The translations under genes were made by a program, and so were the position numbers. Below the pieces are notes generated by a model. The model saw only the letters and a list, made by a program, of their open reading frames with translations, was not told the DNA's origin and did no database searches. This document shows, piece after piece, positions 6,759 to 7,050 of a DNA stretch of 7,050 bases. Source of the DNA: an uncultured Oscillospiraceae bacterium (lineage in GTDB: Bacteria; Bacillota; Clostridia; Oscillospirales; Oscillospiraceae); contig CANQKJ010000113.1 of NCBI GenBank assembly GCA_947624465.1, forward strand, positions 1 through 7,050, given 5' to 3'. Numbering within the stretch: the stretch's first letter is position 1; every line of letters starts with the position of its first letter.

Positions 6759-6775
6759 CAAATCGTGACACATAC

Positions 6776-6804
6776 ATTATATCTGTTGTTTCCCGTTCTG
6801 TCAA
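6776..6804 (-). promoter_or_regulatory. ftsE operon promoter, perfect sigma-A consensus
   Basis: On the minus strand the -35 box is TTGACA (6799-6804) and the -10 box is TATAAT (6776-6781), with a 17-base spacer. All twelve positions match consensus. The predicted start near 6769 gives a leader of about 60 bases before the ftsE ATG. AT-rich DNA upstream (about 6828-6872) could strengthen it. Confidence 0.92.
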
Positions 6805-6820
6805 CAGGGGATGCCCCTGT
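6804..6820. promoter_or_regulatory. 17-bp dyad next to the ftsE -35 box, possible operator
   Basis: ACAGGGG (6804-6810) and CCCCTGT (6814-6820) form a perfect interrupted palindrome around ATG. It begins at the outer base of the -35 box and extends away from the gene, where a dimeric activator or repressor could sit. No T run follows it on either strand, so it is not a terminator. I do not recognise the motif. Confidence 0.45.
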
Positions 6821-6838
6821 CCCGTGTAGAAAATAATA

Positions 6839-6857
6839 AACTTTATGTTAACTTTAT
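6839..6857. repeat. AACTTTAT direct repeat at 11-bp spacing in AT-rich DNA upstream of the ftsE promoter
   Basis: AACTTTAT occurs at 6839-6846 and 6850-6857 on the plus strand, exactly 11 bases apart, with TGTTAA between them. The surrounding stretch (about 6828-6872) is strikingly AT-rich for this genome. It may be an upstream promoter element or another response-regulator site; nothing decides between them. Confidence 0.4.
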
Positions 6858-6900
6858 CGAAAAATGGTAACAACGGGCCGGGACCCGCGGGAACAGACGA

Positions 6901-6941
6901 GGCAGAGAGAAACCGGCCGCGGAGGTCTCCTCCGCGGCCGG
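6901..6941 (-). terminator. Hairpin terminator after the right-edge gene
   Basis: A perfect 13-pair stem (6913-6925 with 6929-6941, CCGGCCGCGGAGG type) closes on a 3-base loop. On the minus strand it is followed by TTTCTCTCT, a U-rich but broken tail. It lies about 19 bases after the stop codon of the gene at the right edge and insulates the ftsE promoter from it. Confidence 0.75.
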
Positions 6942-6960
6942 AAAAATGTCAGGTTTGCGC

Positions 6961-7050
6961 TCAGGACTCGATGCCCCGGGACACCAGGTATTTTTTGACC
7001 ATCAGGGCCACCTTGAAGGTGATGGCGTCGTCGAACTCCCGCAGGTCCAG
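6961..7050 (-). CDS. C-terminal end of an unrecognised protein (29 codons visible)
   Basis: The minus-strand frame ends in TGA at 6961-6963. The visible C-terminus includes REFDDAITFKVALMVKKYLV and finishes with SRGIES, a charged, probably helical tail. Almost every codon ends in G or C, as in the neighbouring genes, and a terminator follows the stop, so the frame is probably real. The start lies beyond the right edge. The family is not recognisable from this fragment. A competing plus-strand reading from an ATG at 6971 has no good ribosome site and is less likely. Confidence 0.6.
   Translation of the reverse strand: MDLREFDDAITFKVALMVKKYLVSRGIES

Noticed and set aside
6804..6820. Dyad upstream of ftsE as a terminator
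   Set aside because: Only seven pairs with a 3-base loop and no T run on either side. Its position at the -35 box suits an operator better.
6710..6960. Riboswitch or small RNA gene in the region upstream of ftsE
   Set aside because: The leader of about 60 bases is too short for a common riboswitch and is taken up by repeats and the ribosome site. No paired structure beyond the listed dyad and terminator is apparent.
6971..7050. Plus-strand frame from an ATG at 6971 to the window edge
   Set aside because: Weak ribosome site and atypical codon use. The minus-strand frame over the same bases fits local codon use and is followed by a terminator.

Overview
The window comes from a high-GC member of the Firmicutes, most likely a clostridial gut bacterium of the Oscillospiraceae type (Flavonifractor- or Pseudoflavonifractor-like). 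This is inferred from strong AGGAGG-type ribosome binding sites, codons ending mostly in G or C, intrinsic terminators after most genes, and the gene order ftsE - ftsX - coiled-coil M23 peptidase - S41 protease, which is familiar in clostridia. The species cannot be fixed from this sequence.

Layout. Positions 1-759 (+) hold the C-terminal part of an alpha-phosphoglucomutase whose start lies outside the window. It converges on a 4-alpha-glucanotransferase (malQ, 842-2341, -), and a shared hairpin terminator lies between them. malQ has its own promoter with an extended -10 in the 2342-2500 gap, just after the terminator of the next gene. Then, all on the minus strand and read from right to left: ftsE (6709-6029), ftsX (6032-5148), a secreted M23 endopeptidase with a long coiled coil (5116-3734) and a membrane-anchored S41 C-terminal processing protease (3670-2501). 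The right edge (6961-7050, -) is the last 29 codons of an unrecognised gene, followed by a terminator.

How the genes work together. The two sugar genes fit glycogen or maltodextrin metabolism: MalQ rearranges alpha-1,4-glucans, and phosphoglucomutase links glucose-1-phosphate to glucose-6-phosphate. The four-gene block fits a cell-wall remodelling module. FtsE (ATPase) and FtsX (membrane protein) would transmit ATP hydrolysis to the coiled coil of the secreted M23 enzyme. The S41 protease could process or turn over an extracytoplasmic protein, possibly the hydrolase itself. Unlike the E. coli activator EnvC, this M23 domain keeps all its zinc ligands, so it is probably an enzyme in its own right.

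The most informative non-coding part is the region upstream of ftsE (6710-6960). It has a perfect TTGACA-17-TATAAT promoter, a 17-bp dyad next to the -35 box, and three TTGTAAC repeats at 10-11 bp spacing downstream of the predicted start. The repeats match the published WalR box pattern (TGTWAH-N5-TGTWAH), which suggests control of the operon by a WalR-like cell-wall response regulator. A second oddity is a strong intrinsic terminator between the M23 gene and the S41 protease gene with no space for a promoter after it. I see no mobile element, CRISPR array, tRNA or rRNA, and no clearly new biological system.
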